A stretch of DNA of 35,174 nucleotides from Xenophilus sp. L33 (GTDB taxonomy: Bacteria > Pseudomonadota > Gammaproteobacteria > Burkholderiales > Burkholderiaceae_C): positions 1 to 35,174 of the forward strand of contig NZ_LMUW01000031.1 in the NCBI RefSeq assembly GCF_009765735.1, given 5' to 3'. Position 1 is the stretch's first letter. Every line of letters starts with the position of its first letter. A program made the translations under genes and the position numbers. The notes beneath the pieces are model-generated. The model had not been told where the DNA came from, made no database searches, and saw only the letters and a list, made by a program, of their open reading frames with translations. Positions 1 to 8,203 of the stretch are shown piece by piece.

Positions 1-88
1 CTCGCCCGCAGGCGGCCAGCGCGAGCGCCGCCGCCAGCATGGCGGCGAAGCACAGCCTGCTCGGCCAGGACGAGAGGGAATCGGTCAT
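1..88 (-). CDS. Putative lipoprotein, N-terminal fragment (runs off left edge)
   Basis: Reading the minus strand from the ATG at 88-86 gives 29 open codons to the window edge. They form a textbook lipoprotein signal peptide: a short polar start with Arg11, a hydrophobic Ala/Leu stretch at about residues 14-26, and the lipobox LAAC with Cys27. The product is therefore expected to be lipidated and anchored to a membrane. Only the signal peptide is visible, so the function is unknown. A weak purine-rich stretch (GTGAAG) precedes the start. The gene diverges from the phosphoesterase at 219, which argues against any start of that gene upstream of about 90. Confidence 0.6.
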   Translation of the reverse strand, partial: MTDSLSSWPSRLCFAAMLAAALALAACGR

Positions 89-218
89 CTTCACAGGGAT
101 CGCCGCGTGCGAATCGCGCGGCTGTGGCAGCATAGCCGCCGCCTTCGTCACGGGGAAGACGAGCGCGGACGCCACGGTGCCATGCGCCTGTCATGCCGCG
201 AAGCGAGGATCGAGGGGC

Positions 219-2468
219 ATGCGCGCGGCGCACGGCCCGACCCGATCGACCCCACCCACTGCCTTCATCATGGAACCACCTGCACGCACCGTCGACAACG
301 TCTTCCCGTGGCCCGCGGCGATCGCGCTGGCGGCCGTGGTCGCGGCGATCACCGCGACAGGCATCGGCTCGAGCCCGGAATGGATCGGCTCCGCGTCCGC
401 GGCGACGCCGGCCACCACCTCCGGCGTGGTCGCCGGCGACTATCGCCGTGCCACGGTCTGCATCGATGCCAATGGCAACGGCCGCTGCGACAGCGGCGAG
501 ACCCGCACGCTCACAGAGGCCGGCGGCGCCTTCAGCCTGCGTGGACACGGCCCGCTGGTGGCCGAGATCAGCACCGACGCGACCCGCGTCGATCCCGCCA
601 CCGGCGCCGAGACGCCGGTCGCCCAGCCGCTGGTGTTCCGCGCGCCGGCCGGCGTCACCGTCGTCAGCGCGATCAGCACCGAGCTGCAGGCGATGGTCGA
701 GGCCGACGGCGGCAAGCTCGGCGCGGCGCGCAAGGAACTGGCGGCGCGCATCGGCGTCACCGAACGACAACTGCAGGCCGATCCGAAGCGCCTCGCCGAT
801 CCGGCGGCCAGGGCGGCGCTGCAGGTCGAGAGCGACCAGTCGATCGAACGCATCGCCGAAGCGGTCGCCGAGGCCGGCGCGACCGGCGACCGGCGGCGCG
901 CGCTGCGCAACCGCTTCGCGCTCGACGAGATCCGCAACGTGGTCGTGATCTACGCCGAGAACCGCGCCTTCGACAACCTCTACGGCCTGTTCCCGGGCGC
1001 CAACGGCATCCCGGGCGTCAACCCGAGCGCGACCGGCGGCGAGCCGGCCCCGCAGAAGGACTTCGACGGTGCGACCCTGCCGGCGCTGCCGCCGGTCTGG
1101 GGCGGTGTCACCTCGCCCGGGCAGACGGTCACGATCACGCAGGCCCAGACCGTCGGCATGCCCAGCCGGATGTTCCGCATCGACGACCCCGCCGGCTTCT
1201 TCGAGACCGGCATCGCGGTGGACGCCACCACGCTCACGCGCGACCTGGTGCACCGCTTCTACGAGAACCAGATGCAGATCGACGGCGGCCGCAACGACCT
1301 CTTCGCCGCCTACACCGACGCCGGCGCCCTGAGCATGGGCTACTTCGACGGCAGCCACATGCGGCTCTGGCAGGTGGCCCGCCAGTACACGCTGGCCGAC
1401 AACTTCTTCATGGGCGCGTTCGGCGGCTCCTTCCTGAACCACCAGTACCTGGTGTGCGCCTGCGCGCCGACCTATCCGAACGCCGACGCCCCGAGCTCGC
1501 CGGCCAACACCTCGATCTCCGCGATCGACGTCGATGCCGACGGCCGGTTCCTGCGGCTCACGCCGGCGGCCAACAATCCGAATTCGGTGCTGAACGGCGC
1601 GGCGATCTTCAAGAACGACGGCACGCTGACGCCGAAGGATGCCGGCGGCAACTTCTACGCGGTCAACACCATGCAGCCGCCCTACCAGCCGAGCAACAAC
1701 CCGCCGGCCGCGGGCGATGCCGACAAGCTCTACGCCGACCCGTCCAAGCCGACCACGCTGCCGCCGCAGACGCAGGCCCACATCGGCAACCGGCTCGACC
1801 GCAAGGGCGTGAGCTGGGCCTGGTATGCGGGCGCCTGGACCAGCAGCACCGCGATCTCCGAAGGCAACCGGGTGTTCCCGCCCGCGGTGCCGCCGGCGGC
1901 GCAGGTGCCGAACTTCCAGTTCCATCACCACTCGTTCAACTACTACGCCGACTTCGACCCGGTGGCGCACGCAGACCGCCGCGCCCAGCACCTCAAGGAC
2001 TTCGACGGCGATTTCCTGCGCGACGCCGCGGCCGGCAAGCTGCCGGCGGTGAGCTTCTACAAGCCGCAGGGCAACCTCAACCAGCACAACGGCTACGCCA
2101 ACATCACCGACGGCGACGTCCACATCGCCGAGGTCATCGCCAAGCTGCAGGCCAGCCCGCAGTGGAAGCACATGCTGGTGGTGGTGACCTACGACGAGAA
2201 CGGCGGCTTCTACGACCATGCGGCGGTGCCCAAGGGCGACCGCTGGGGCCCCGGCACCCGCATCCCGGCGCTGATCGTCTCGCCCTTCGCGAAGAAGGGC
2301 TTCGTCGACAAGACGCCCTACGACACCGCGTCGATCCTGCGCTTCATCAGCCACCGCTGGTCGCTCGAGCCGCTGCCCGGCGTGCTCGAACGCGATGCGG
2401 CGCTGGTGAAGAACGGCGGCCGGCCGATGGGCGACCTGACCGCGGCGCTGGAGTTCAGCGCGAATTGA
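219..2468 (+). CDS. Secreted phosphoesterase (phospholipase C / acid phosphatase AcpA family)
   Basis: A 749-residue exported phosphoesterase of the PF04185 family, which hydrolyses phosphomonoesters or phospholipids outside the cytoplasm. A hydrophobic segment at about residues 32-50 (WPAAIALAAVVAAI) acts as signal peptide or anchor. A calcium-loop-like motif, DANGNGRCDSGE, follows near residue 83. The family's metal/nucleophile motif appears as AENRAFDN (about 246-253) and the C-terminal metal motif as DENGGFYDH (about 659-667). The start at 219 is chosen because GAGG lies 10 bases upstream and the n-region is then basic. An ATG at 270 would shorten the protein by 17 residues but has no ribosome binding site. 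The last bases overlap the 3' end of the convergent acyl-CoA ligase gene by 14 bp. Whether it acts as acid phosphatase or phospholipase C cannot be decided from sequence. Confidence 0.85.
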   Translation: MRAAHGPTRSTPPTAFIMEPPARTVDNVFPWPAAIALAAVVAAITATGIGSSPEWIGSASAATPATTSGVVAGDYRRATVCIDANGNGRCDSGETRTLTEAGGAFSLRGHGPLVAEISTDATRVDPATGAETPVAQPLVFRAPAGVTVVSAISTELQAMVEADGGKLGAARKELAARIGVTERQLQADPKRLADPAARAALQVESDQSIERIAEAVAEAGATGDRRRALRNRFALDEIRNVVVIYAENRAFDNLYGLFPGANGIPGVNPSATGGEPAPQKDFDGATLPALPPVWGGVTSPGQTVTITQAQTVGMPSRMFRIDDPAGFFETGIAVDATTLTRDLVHRFYENQMQIDGGRNDLFAAYTDAGALSMGYFDGSHMRLWQVARQYTLADNFFMGAFGGSFLNHQYLVCACAPTYPNADAPSSPANTSISAIDVDADGRFLRLTPAANNPNSVLNGAAIFKNDGTLTPKDAGGNFYAVNTMQPPYQPSNNPPAAGDADKLYADPSKPTTLPPQTQAHIGNRLDRKGVSWAWYAGAWTSSTAISEGNRVFPPAVPPAAQVPNFQFHHHSFNYYADFDPVAHADRRAQHLKDFDGDFLRDAAAGKLPAVSFYKPQGNLNQHNGYANITDGDVHIAEVIAKLQASPQWKHMLVVVTYDENGGFYDHAAVPKGDRWGPGTRIPALIVSPFAKKGFVDKTPYDTASILRFISHRWSLEPLPGVLERDAALVKNGGRPMGDLTAALEFSAN

Positions 2469-4158
2469 CCGGGGCGGCTTCGGCTTCCTGCAGCAGCCGC
2501 CACATCACCTTGCCGCTGCCGCTCTTGGGCAGCGCGTCGACGAACTGCACCGAGCGCGGGATCTTGTAGACCGCCATGTTCTCGCGGCACCAGTCGATGA
2601 TCTCCTGCTCGGTCGTGTCCTTGTGGGTCGGGCGCAGCACCACCACGGCCTTGACCGATTCGCCGCGGTAGGCGTCCTTGGTGCCGATCACGCAGGCTTC
2701 CTGGATCGCCGGGTGGCGGAACATCAGCAGCTCGACCTCGGCCGGCCAGACCTTGAAGCCGCTGGCGTTGATCATCCGCTTCAGGCGGTCGGTCATGAAG
2801 AAGAAGCCGTCCTCGTCCATGCGGCCCATGTCGCCGGAGCGGAAGAAGCGCTTGCCTTCGAATTCGACGAAGGCCGCGGCGGTGGCCTCCGGGCGCTTCC
2901 AGTAGCCCTGGAACACCTGCGGGCCGTGGATGATGATCTCGCCCGATTCGCCGATCGGCAACTCGACCAGCGTGTCGGGGTCGACCACCCGCGAGTCGGT
3001 GCTCATGAACGGGATGCCCAGGCATTGCTGCTTCGGATGCTCGAAGGGGTTGTTGTGCGAAGGCGCGGCCGTCTCCGTCAGGCCGTAGCCTTCCGAGTAT
3101 TTCAGGCCGTACTGCTCCAGCAGGCGCTGGGCCACCGCCTGCGGCATCGCGGCGCCGCCGCCGCCGATGGACTGCAGGCTGCTGAGGTCGAAGCTGGCGA
3201 AGTTGGGGCTGCCGAGCAGGTCGATCACCATGGTCGGGATGTTGATCCAGCCCGTGATCTTGCGGCGCGAGATCAGCTGCCCGGCCACCTCGCGGTCCCA
3301 GCGCGGCATGATCACCAGCGTGGCCGACGACAGGATGGCGCTGTGCATCATGCTCACCGTGCCGGTGATGTGGAACATCGGCACCACCGCCAGCGCCACG
3401 GTCTCCGACGAGCTGAGTCCCCAGAGCTGGCCGGCGCAGGCGTTGTGCATCAGGCTCGAGTGGTTGTGGATGCAGCCCTTGGGCATGCCGGTGGTGCCGC
3501 TGGTGTAGGGCAGCAATGCCATGTCGTCGGCGCCGACCACGTGCTCCGGCGCCGCATGGCCGGCCTGCAGCGCGTCGGTCCAGGCCATGACCGCGCCGCC
3601 GTCGAGCGTCGGCAGCGGATGGCGGGTCAGGAGCCAGTCGCGCCAGGCCGGCGCCGGCGCCTCGTCGCCCTGCACGTCGGCGTCGAAGGTGTCGGTGAAC
3701 TGCGTGACGATCATGTGCGCCAGCCGCTCGGCCGGCGGCAGCGCGTTGCTGGCCTTGGCCAGCTCGGCCGCCAGGTCGCCGGTGATGATCGCGACCTTGG
3801 CGTCCGGGTCGGTGATGTAGTGCTTGAGCTCCTCCGCGCGGTTCATCGGATTGACCGGCACCACCACCGCGTTGGCCCGCATGATCGCGAAATGCGCGAT
3901 GACCAGCTGCGGCGAATTCTGCATGTCGAGGATCACGCGGTCGCCGCGCCGCACGCCCAGCGCATGCAGGGTGCCGGCCAGCTTTTCGACCTGGGCGGCC
4001 AGTTCGGCGTAGGAGGTCTCGGTGCCGAAGAAGACCAGCGCGGCCTTGTTCGGATAACGGGCGGCCGAAGTCGCCAGGTTGTGCCACATCGAGGTGGCGG
4101 GGACGGTGATCGAGCGAGGCAGGCGCTGCGGCCAGAACTTGTAATGCGGGCGTTCCAT
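2455..4158 (-). CDS. Fatty-acyl-CoA ligase (AMP-dependent synthetase/ligase, FadD-like)
   Basis: A 567-residue ANL-superfamily enzyme that activates a carboxylic acid, probably a medium- or long-chain fatty acid, to its CoA thioester through an acyl-AMP. Visible motifs are the phosphate loop YTSGTTGMPKG (218-228), the adenine motif GYGLTETA (357-364), SGDMGRMDEDG (441-451), the hinge DRLKRMI (457-463) and the C-terminal catalytic Lys550 in KSGSGK. The start at 4158 has GGAG five to six bases upstream; the reading frame stays open further upstream but carries no better start. No signal peptide is present, so it is cytoplasmic. It stands alone, convergent with the phosphoesterase and divergent from osmC, so the substrate cannot be read from context. 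Confidence 0.9.
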   Translation of the reverse strand: MERPHYKFWPQRLPRSITVPATSMWHNLATSAARYPNKAALVFFGTETSYAELAAQVEKLAGTLHALGVRRGDRVILDMQNSPQLVIAHFAIMRANAVVVPVNPMNRAEELKHYITDPDAKVAIITGDLAAELAKASNALPPAERLAHMIVTQFTDTFDADVQGDEAPAPAWRDWLLTRHPLPTLDGGAVMAWTDALQAGHAAPEHVVGADDMALLPYTSGTTGMPKGCIHNHSSLMHNACAGQLWGLSSSETVALAVVPMFHITGTVSMMHSAILSSATLVIMPRWDREVAGQLISRRKITGWINIPTMVIDLLGSPNFASFDLSSLQSIGGGGAAMPQAVAQRLLEQYGLKYSEGYGLTETAAPSHNNPFEHPKQQCLGIPFMSTDSRVVDPDTLVELPIGESGEIIIHGPQVFQGYWKRPEATAAAFVEFEGKRFFRSGDMGRMDEDGFFFMTDRLKRMINASGFKVWPAEVELLMFRHPAIQEACVIGTKDAYRGESVKAVVVLRPTHKDTTEQEIIDWCRENMAVYKIPRSVQFVDALPKSGSGKVMWRLLQEAEAAPVNSR

Positions 4159-4260
4159 ACGGTCTCCAATGAGGCGACAGAGGGTACCCGCTCCCGCGCG
4201 GCGCCGAAACGGGATCGGCCCCGACGCCGCCGGCCTCAGGTCACCTGGGCGACTGCGCCG

Positions 4261-4277
4261 CCGGGCCGCCGGCCCGG
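4261..4277. other. GC-rich hairpin in the 190 bp gap between acyl-CoA ligase and osmC
   Basis: CCGGGCC and GGCCCGG form a perfect 7 bp stem with a 3-base loop, 72 bp upstream of osmC. There is no T tract, so it is not a classical terminator. The rest of the 4159-4348 gap holds no gene and no promoter I can assign with confidence. It may lie in the osmC leader, but chance is plausible in DNA this GC-rich. Confidence 0.3.
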
Positions 4278-4348
4278 GGCCGTCGCCGACAGACGCGGCG
4301 GCCGAATCGTCGTACAACCGCGCTTCACCCCACCACCAGGAGCAACCG

Positions 4349-4789
4349 ATGTCAGCAGACAAGCGCGCAAGCGTTCATTGGGAAGGCGCCGGCAAGACCG
4401 GCAAGGGCTCGATCAGCACCGAGACCGGTGCGCTCAAGGACGCGCCCTACGGCTTCGCCAGCCGCTTCGGCGACGATGCCCGCGGCACCAACCCGGAAGA
4501 GATCCTCGGGGCCGCCCATGCCGGCTGCCTGACCATGGCCTTCGCCTTCGCGCTGGAAGCCGAAGGCCTGACCGCCACCTCGATCGACACCAAGGCCTCG
4601 GTCCGGCTGGCGCAGGACGGCCCGGGCTTCAAGATCGGCCGCATCCAGCTCGAACTCGAAGCCACCGTGCCCGGCCTGGACGAGGCGAAGTTCCAGCAGA
4701 TCGCGGCCGGTGCCAAGGCCGGCTGCCCGCTGTCGAAGGCGCTGGCCAGCGTCCCGGAGATCACCCTGACCGCCAGGCTCAGGAACTGA
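4349..4789 (+). CDS. osmC: OsmC family peroxiredoxin
   Basis: A 146-residue thiol peroxidase of the OsmC/Ohr family that reduces organic hydroperoxides with two cysteines. The peroxidatic cysteine is Cys60 in HAGCLTMAF and the resolving cysteine is Cys125 in KAGCPLSKAL. The surrounding sequence (NPEEILGAAHAGC, PGLDEAKF) resembles OsmC rather than Ohr. The length is normal for the family. The start is well defined: AGGAG sits six bases before the ATG. The next gene, DUF1439, begins 56 bp downstream on the same strand, so cotranscription is possible. OsmC is often induced by osmotic or stationary-phase stress, but no such promoter element was recognised here. Confidence 0.92.
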   Translation: MSADKRASVHWEGAGKTGKGSISTETGALKDAPYGFASRFGDDARGTNPEEILGAAHAGCLTMAFAFALEAEGLTATSIDTKASVRLAQDGPGFKIGRIQLELEATVPGLDEAKFQQIAAGAKAGCPLSKALASVPEITLTARLRN

Positions 4790-4845
4790 GGTTCGTTGGC
4801 ACCCGCGAGGGAATGCCGGAACCTGCGCGGCTGTGGCAAGCTCCG

Positions 4846-5469
4846 ATGGCCATGTCTGCCCGCACTCCGCTCCCCTCCCGACCCTCCAGCCTCTCCAGCC
4901 GCGTCGATCCGTCCGGGCGCCGCCGCTGGCTGCGCGCCCTGCTGGCGGCGGGCGTGCTGCCGGCCTCGGGCGCCGCGCTCGCCGGCTTCAACTTCTTCAC
5001 CAGCGAATACACCGCCTCACGCGCCGAACTGCAGGCGCAGGTGGCCAAGCGCTTCCCGCTGGAGCGGCGCTATGCCGAGGTCTTCGACGTCAGCCTGCAC
5101 GACCCGATGCTCTCGCTCGACGCGCCGGCCAACCGGGCCGCGCTGACCGTGGCGCTCGCCATAGCCAGCCCGCTGCTGCAGCCGCCGACCGTCAGCGGCA
5201 TCGTCACCATCAGCAGCGCGCTCAAATACGACCCGACGACGATGGCGATCCGGCTCGACCAGCCGCAGGCCGACCGCATCCAGATGCTCGGCCTCAATGG
5301 CCGCGATGCCGAGCGGCTGCAGCAGATCGGCGCCGCCGTGGCGCAGCAGCTGCTGCGCGACCAGCCGCTGCGCACCTTCACCGCCCAGGAGCTCACCGTG
5401 GGCAACAAGACCTACAGCATCGGCACGATCCAGGTGCAGAACGACGGCATCTCGGTGCAACTCCTATGA
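4846..5469 (+). CDS. DUF1439 domain protein with Tat-like or Sec signal
   Basis: A 207-residue exported protein of unknown function resembling the DUF1439 family (YceB-like periplasmic or lipoprotein group). The N-terminus carries RRRWLRALLAAG followed by an Ala-rich stretch ending in GAALA. This looks like a Sec or twin-arginine signal with cleavage near residue 46, and no lipobox cysteine is seen. The mature part has the alternating hydrophobic pattern of a beta-rich lipid- or ligand-binding fold. Two nearby ATGs (4846 and 4852) and one at 4813 are possible starts; 4846 is a compromise because no ribosome binding site is convincing. Its TGA overlaps an in-frame ATG of the downstream glycerophosphodiesterase reading frame, so the two genes are probably cotranscribed. 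Confidence 0.65.
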   Translation: MAMSARTPLPSRPSSLSSRVDPSGRRRWLRALLAAGVLPASGAALAGFNFFTSEYTASRAELQAQVAKRFPLERRYAEVFDVSLHDPMLSLDAPANRAALTVALAIASPLLQPPTVSGIVTISSALKYDPTTMAIRLDQPQADRIQMLGLNGRDAERLQQIGAAVAQQLLRDQPLRTFTAQELTVGNKTYSIGTIQVQNDGISVQLL

Positions 5470-5483
5470 CCCCGAAGGCCTCC

Positions 5484-6530
5484 ATGAAGCTGACCCGGCA
5501 AGCCGCCGCTTTCTTCGTCACCGCCGCGGCGATCGCGCTGCTCGCCAGCTGCGCCATGCCGCCGCCGGCGCCGCCGGCGCCCAAGCCGCCGATCGACCTC
5601 GAAGCCCATCGCGGCGGCCGCGCGCTGCGCCCGGAGAACACGCTGAGCGCCTTCTCCAACGCGGTCGGCATCGGCGTCACCACGCTGGAGCTCGACATCG
5701 GCCTGACCGCCGACGACGTCGTGGTCATCTCCCACGACATGGCGCTCAACCCCAACCACACGCGCGACGCCAACGGCAACTTCCTGCGCGCCACCGGCCC
5801 GACCATCCGCTCGCTCACGCTGGCCCAGCTGCAGCGCTACGACGTCGGCCTGATCGATCCGGCCAGCGACTACGGCAAGCCCTTTCGCAAGCAGCTGCCC
5901 TTCGACGGCGAGCGCATTCCCACGCTGGCTTCGCTCTTCGAGCGCATGAAGGCGCTCGGCGCCGACCAGGTCCGCTTCAACATCGAGACCAAGGTCGATC
6001 CGACGCACCCGGCCACCACCGCCTCGCCCGACGAGATGGTGCGGGCGCTGCTGATCGAGATCGACAAGGCCGGCATGGCGCAGCGGGTGACGATCCAGAG
6101 CTTCGACTGGCGCACCCTCAACCTGGTCGGCACGGCCGCGCCGCAGATGCCGCGCGCCTACCTGAGCAGCCCGGCCACCCTGCGCGACCCGCGCTGGACC
6201 GCGGGCCTGCGGCTGCAGGACTTCGGCGGCTCGGTGCCGCAACTGGTGAAGGCGGCCGCGGCGCAGAGCGGCGGCGGCGGGCCGGTGATCTGGTCGCCGG
6301 CCTTCAACGACCTCACGCAGGCCCAGGTCAAGGAAGCGCATGCGCTCGGCCTCGGCGTGCTGCCCTGGACCGTGAACGAGCGGCCCGACATGAACCGCCT
6401 GCTCGACTGGGGCGTCGACGGCCTGATCACCGACGACCCGGCCGTGCTGCGCGACCTGCTCGGAGAACGCAACATCACGCTGCCGCCGAAGACCAGGGTG
6501 CCGCCGCCGCCGGAGACGCGGCACGCCTGA
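5484..6530 (+). CDS. Glycerophosphodiester phosphodiesterase, lipoprotein
   Basis: A 348-residue GDPD-family enzyme that releases an alcohol and glycerol-3-phosphate from glycerophosphodiesters. The signal peptide ends in LLASC with Cys23 as lipidation site, followed by a proline-rich linker (24-36), so it is probably a membrane-anchored periplasmic enzyme. Catalytic and metal residues of the family are visible: His42-Arg43 (AHRGG), Glu51 (RPENT), Glu69/Asp71 (ELDIG), His84 (ISHD) and NIETK further on. The start at 5484 has GAAGG five bases upstream. An alternative ATG at 5466 overlaps the stop of the preceding gene (ATGA) and would add six residues. It is convergent with the MerR regulator, 12 bp apart. 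It fits thematically with the secreted phosphoesterase in phosphate or phospholipid scavenging. Confidence 0.9.
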   Translation: MKLTRQAAAFFVTAAAIALLASCAMPPPAPPAPKPPIDLEAHRGGRALRPENTLSAFSNAVGIGVTTLELDIGLTADDVVVISHDMALNPNHTRDANGNFLRATGPTIRSLTLAQLQRYDVGLIDPASDYGKPFRKQLPFDGERIPTLASLFERMKALGADQVRFNIETKVDPTHPATTASPDEMVRALLIEIDKAGMAQRVTIQSFDWRTLNLVGTAAPQMPRAYLSSPATLRDPRWTAGLRLQDFGGSVPQLVKAAAAQSGGGGPVIWSPAFNDLTQAQVKEAHALGLGVLPWTVNERPDMNRLLDWGVDGLITDDPAVLRDLLGERNITLPPKTRVPPPPETRHA

Positions 6531-6542
6531 AGCGACCGGTCT

Positions 6543-7019
6543 CTAGACGTGGCGCGCGGTGCGCGGAGCCCGCTGCGGCTTGGCCAGCGGCTGGTGGTCG
6601 GCCCGCGCGTGCAGCGTCTCGATGATGTGGCACTGCGCGTCGGTGCCGTCGCAGCAGTCGCGCAGCGCGATCAGGTCCTTCTCGAGCGAACGAAGTTCGC
6701 GCAGCCGCTCGCGCACGTGGCCCAGGTGGTTGTCGAGCGCGACGCAGGCGGCGTCGCAATCGGCCTTGCTGCGCAGGTCGAGCGCCAGCAGCGTGCGCAC
6801 CTCGTCGAGCGACATGTCCATTGCCCGGCACAGGCGGATGAAGCGCAGCCGGTGCACGTCGGCGTCGCCATAGAGACGGTAGCTGTTGTCGCCGCGCGGC
6901 AGCGGGGCGATCAGCCCTTCCTTCTCGTAGTAGCGGATGTTGGCGGCGGTGACGCCGCTGCGCAGGGCCGCGTCACCGATGCGGTAGCCGGGCTCGGCCG
7001 GGGAAGTCGCGAAGGTCAT
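6543..7019 (-). CDS. MerR family regulator, Cd(II)/Pb(II)-responsive type (CadR/PbrR)
   Basis: A 158-residue MerR-family regulator. The N-terminal winged helix is typical (YRIGDAALRSGVTAANIRYYEKEGL, about 12-36), followed by a dimerisation helix and a C-terminal metal loop. Cys88, Cys123 and Cys130 have the same spacing (35 and 7 residues) as the three metal cysteines reported for CadR, and CDAAC and DCC add further thiols. It probably senses cadmium, lead or related soft metals and twists a promoter with a long spacer. CadR/PbrR genes usually lie divergent from an efflux ATPase gene, but here the divergent neighbour is a peptidase. The 70 bp between them shows no clear MerR-type dyad. The start at 7019 matches the family's usual N-terminus. 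Confidence 0.85.
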   Translation of the reverse strand: MTFATSPAEPGYRIGDAALRSGVTAANIRYYEKEGLIAPLPRGDNSYRLYGDADVHRLRFIRLCRAMDMSLDEVRTLLALDLRSKADCDAACVALDNHLGHVRERLRELRSLEKDLIALRDCCDGTDAQCHIIETLHARADHQPLAKPQRAPRTARHV

Positions 7020-7089
7020 TGCTGAATGATCACACAGGGCCGGCCGCTCGCGCCACCCTCCGCCGATGGGGGGCGGGCAGAATCGCGCC

Positions 7090-8112
7090 ATGCCTGAATC
7101 CGCTTCCCCTTCCCTCCCGTTCGCCGGCGCCATCACCGATGTCGCAGGCATCGAGGTCGGTCATTTCAGCGACACACGACGGCCGACCGGCTGCACCGTG
7201 GTGATCGCGCGCGAAGGCGCGGTCGCCGGCGTCGACGTCCGCGGCGCCGCGCCCGGCAGCCGCGAGACCGACCTGTTGGCGCCGGGCAACCTGGTGCAGC
7301 AGGTGCACGCCGTGATGCTCGCGGGCGGCAGCGCCTGGGGCCTGGCCGCGGCCGACGGCGTGGTGCGCTGGCTGGAGGAACGCGGCATCGGCCTCGACGT
7401 GCGCTTCGGTACCCTGCCGATCGTGCCGGCGGCGGTGCTGTTCGACCTGCCGCTGGGCGATGCGCGCTTCCGCCCGGACGCTGCCGCCGGCTACGCGGCC
7501 TGCGAGGCCGCCGCGCGCCACGCGCCGGCCGAAGGCAACGTCGGCGCCGGCAGCGGCGCGCTGGTCGGCAAGCTCTTCGGCATCGACCGGGCGATGAAGG
7601 GCGGCATCGGCAGCGCCTCCATCACGGTCCAGGGCGTCACCGTCGGTGCGCTGATCGCCTGCAACGCGCTCGGCGACGTCATCGACCCCGACACCGCGCT
7701 GCCGGTGGCCGGCGCCCGCAGCGCCGACGGCCGCATGCTGCGCGACACCCGCCGATCCCTGCTGCGCGGCGACCTGCCCAAGCCATTGCTGGCCGGCACC
7801 AACACCACGCTGGGCGTGGTCGCGACCGACGCGGTGTTGACCAAGGTGCAGGCCAACCGGCTGGCCACCGTCGCCCACGACGGCCTGGCGCGCGCGATCA
7901 ATCCGGTCCACACGATGAGCGACGGCGACACGCTCTTCGCGCTCGCCACCGGCCGGGTGCCGCTGGCGGGCGACGCGCCGGGCATGACGGTGCTCGGCAC
8001 CATGGCCGCCGAAGTGGTGGCGCGGGCCACCTTGCGGGCGGTGCGCGCGGCGCGCTCGGTGCGCATCGGCGACGGCTGGTATCCATGCGCGAGGGACCTC
8101 GGCGTTTTGTAA
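7090..8112 (+). CDS. P1 family peptidase (DmpA/BapA-like aminopeptidase, S58)
   Basis: A 340-residue N-terminal-nucleophile hydrolase of the DmpA/beta-aminopeptidase family. These proteins cut themselves into two chains and then remove N-terminal residues from peptides or amides. Family features are GIEVGHFSDTRRPTGCTVV near the N-terminus, the Gly-rich stretch GNVGAGSGALVGK (about 149-161), and the self-cleavage region AGTNTTLGVVATDA (235-248), where Thr239 or Thr240 is the probable nucleophile. No signal peptide is seen. The start at 7090 lacks a strong ribosome binding site; an in-frame ATG at 7066 would add eight residues. It is divergent from the MerR gene and has no evident operon partner. 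Natural substrate unknown. Confidence 0.88.
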   Translation: MPESASPSLPFAGAITDVAGIEVGHFSDTRRPTGCTVVIAREGAVAGVDVRGAAPGSRETDLLAPGNLVQQVHAVMLAGGSAWGLAAADGVVRWLEERGIGLDVRFGTLPIVPAAVLFDLPLGDARFRPDAAAGYAACEAAARHAPAEGNVGAGSGALVGKLFGIDRAMKGGIGSASITVQGVTVGALIACNALGDVIDPDTALPVAGARSADGRMLRDTRRSLLRGDLPKPLLAGTNTTLGVVATDAVLTKVQANRLATVAHDGLARAINPVHTMSDGDTLFALATGRVPLAGDAPGMTVLGTMAAEVVARATLRAVRAARSVRIGDGWYPCARDLGVL

Positions 8113-8203
8113 CCAGGCCTTCCTGGAATGCAAAGAGAATGCCGCTGCACCGCCCTCGTTGCCGCATTCCTCGCCGCATTCCTCGCCGCCTTCATCCCAT
8201 CGC

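Noticed and set aside
39..218. Upstream extension of the phosphoesterase reading frame
   Set aside because: It overlaps the divergent lipoprotein start at 88 and adds a Cys-rich stretch without family likeness, before the signal segment.
4169..5469. Long open frames on the plus strand crossing the acyl-CoA ligase, osmC and DUF1439 genes
   Set aside because: They are opposite- or alternate-frame readings of GC-rich coding DNA with Arg/His-rich products; only the parts with family motifs are kept.
8161..8184. Two tandem copies of a 12-base unit (GCCGCATTCCTC) just upstream of the TAXI gene
   Set aside because: Only two copies, no flanking element, and no relation to a start or promoter could be seen.
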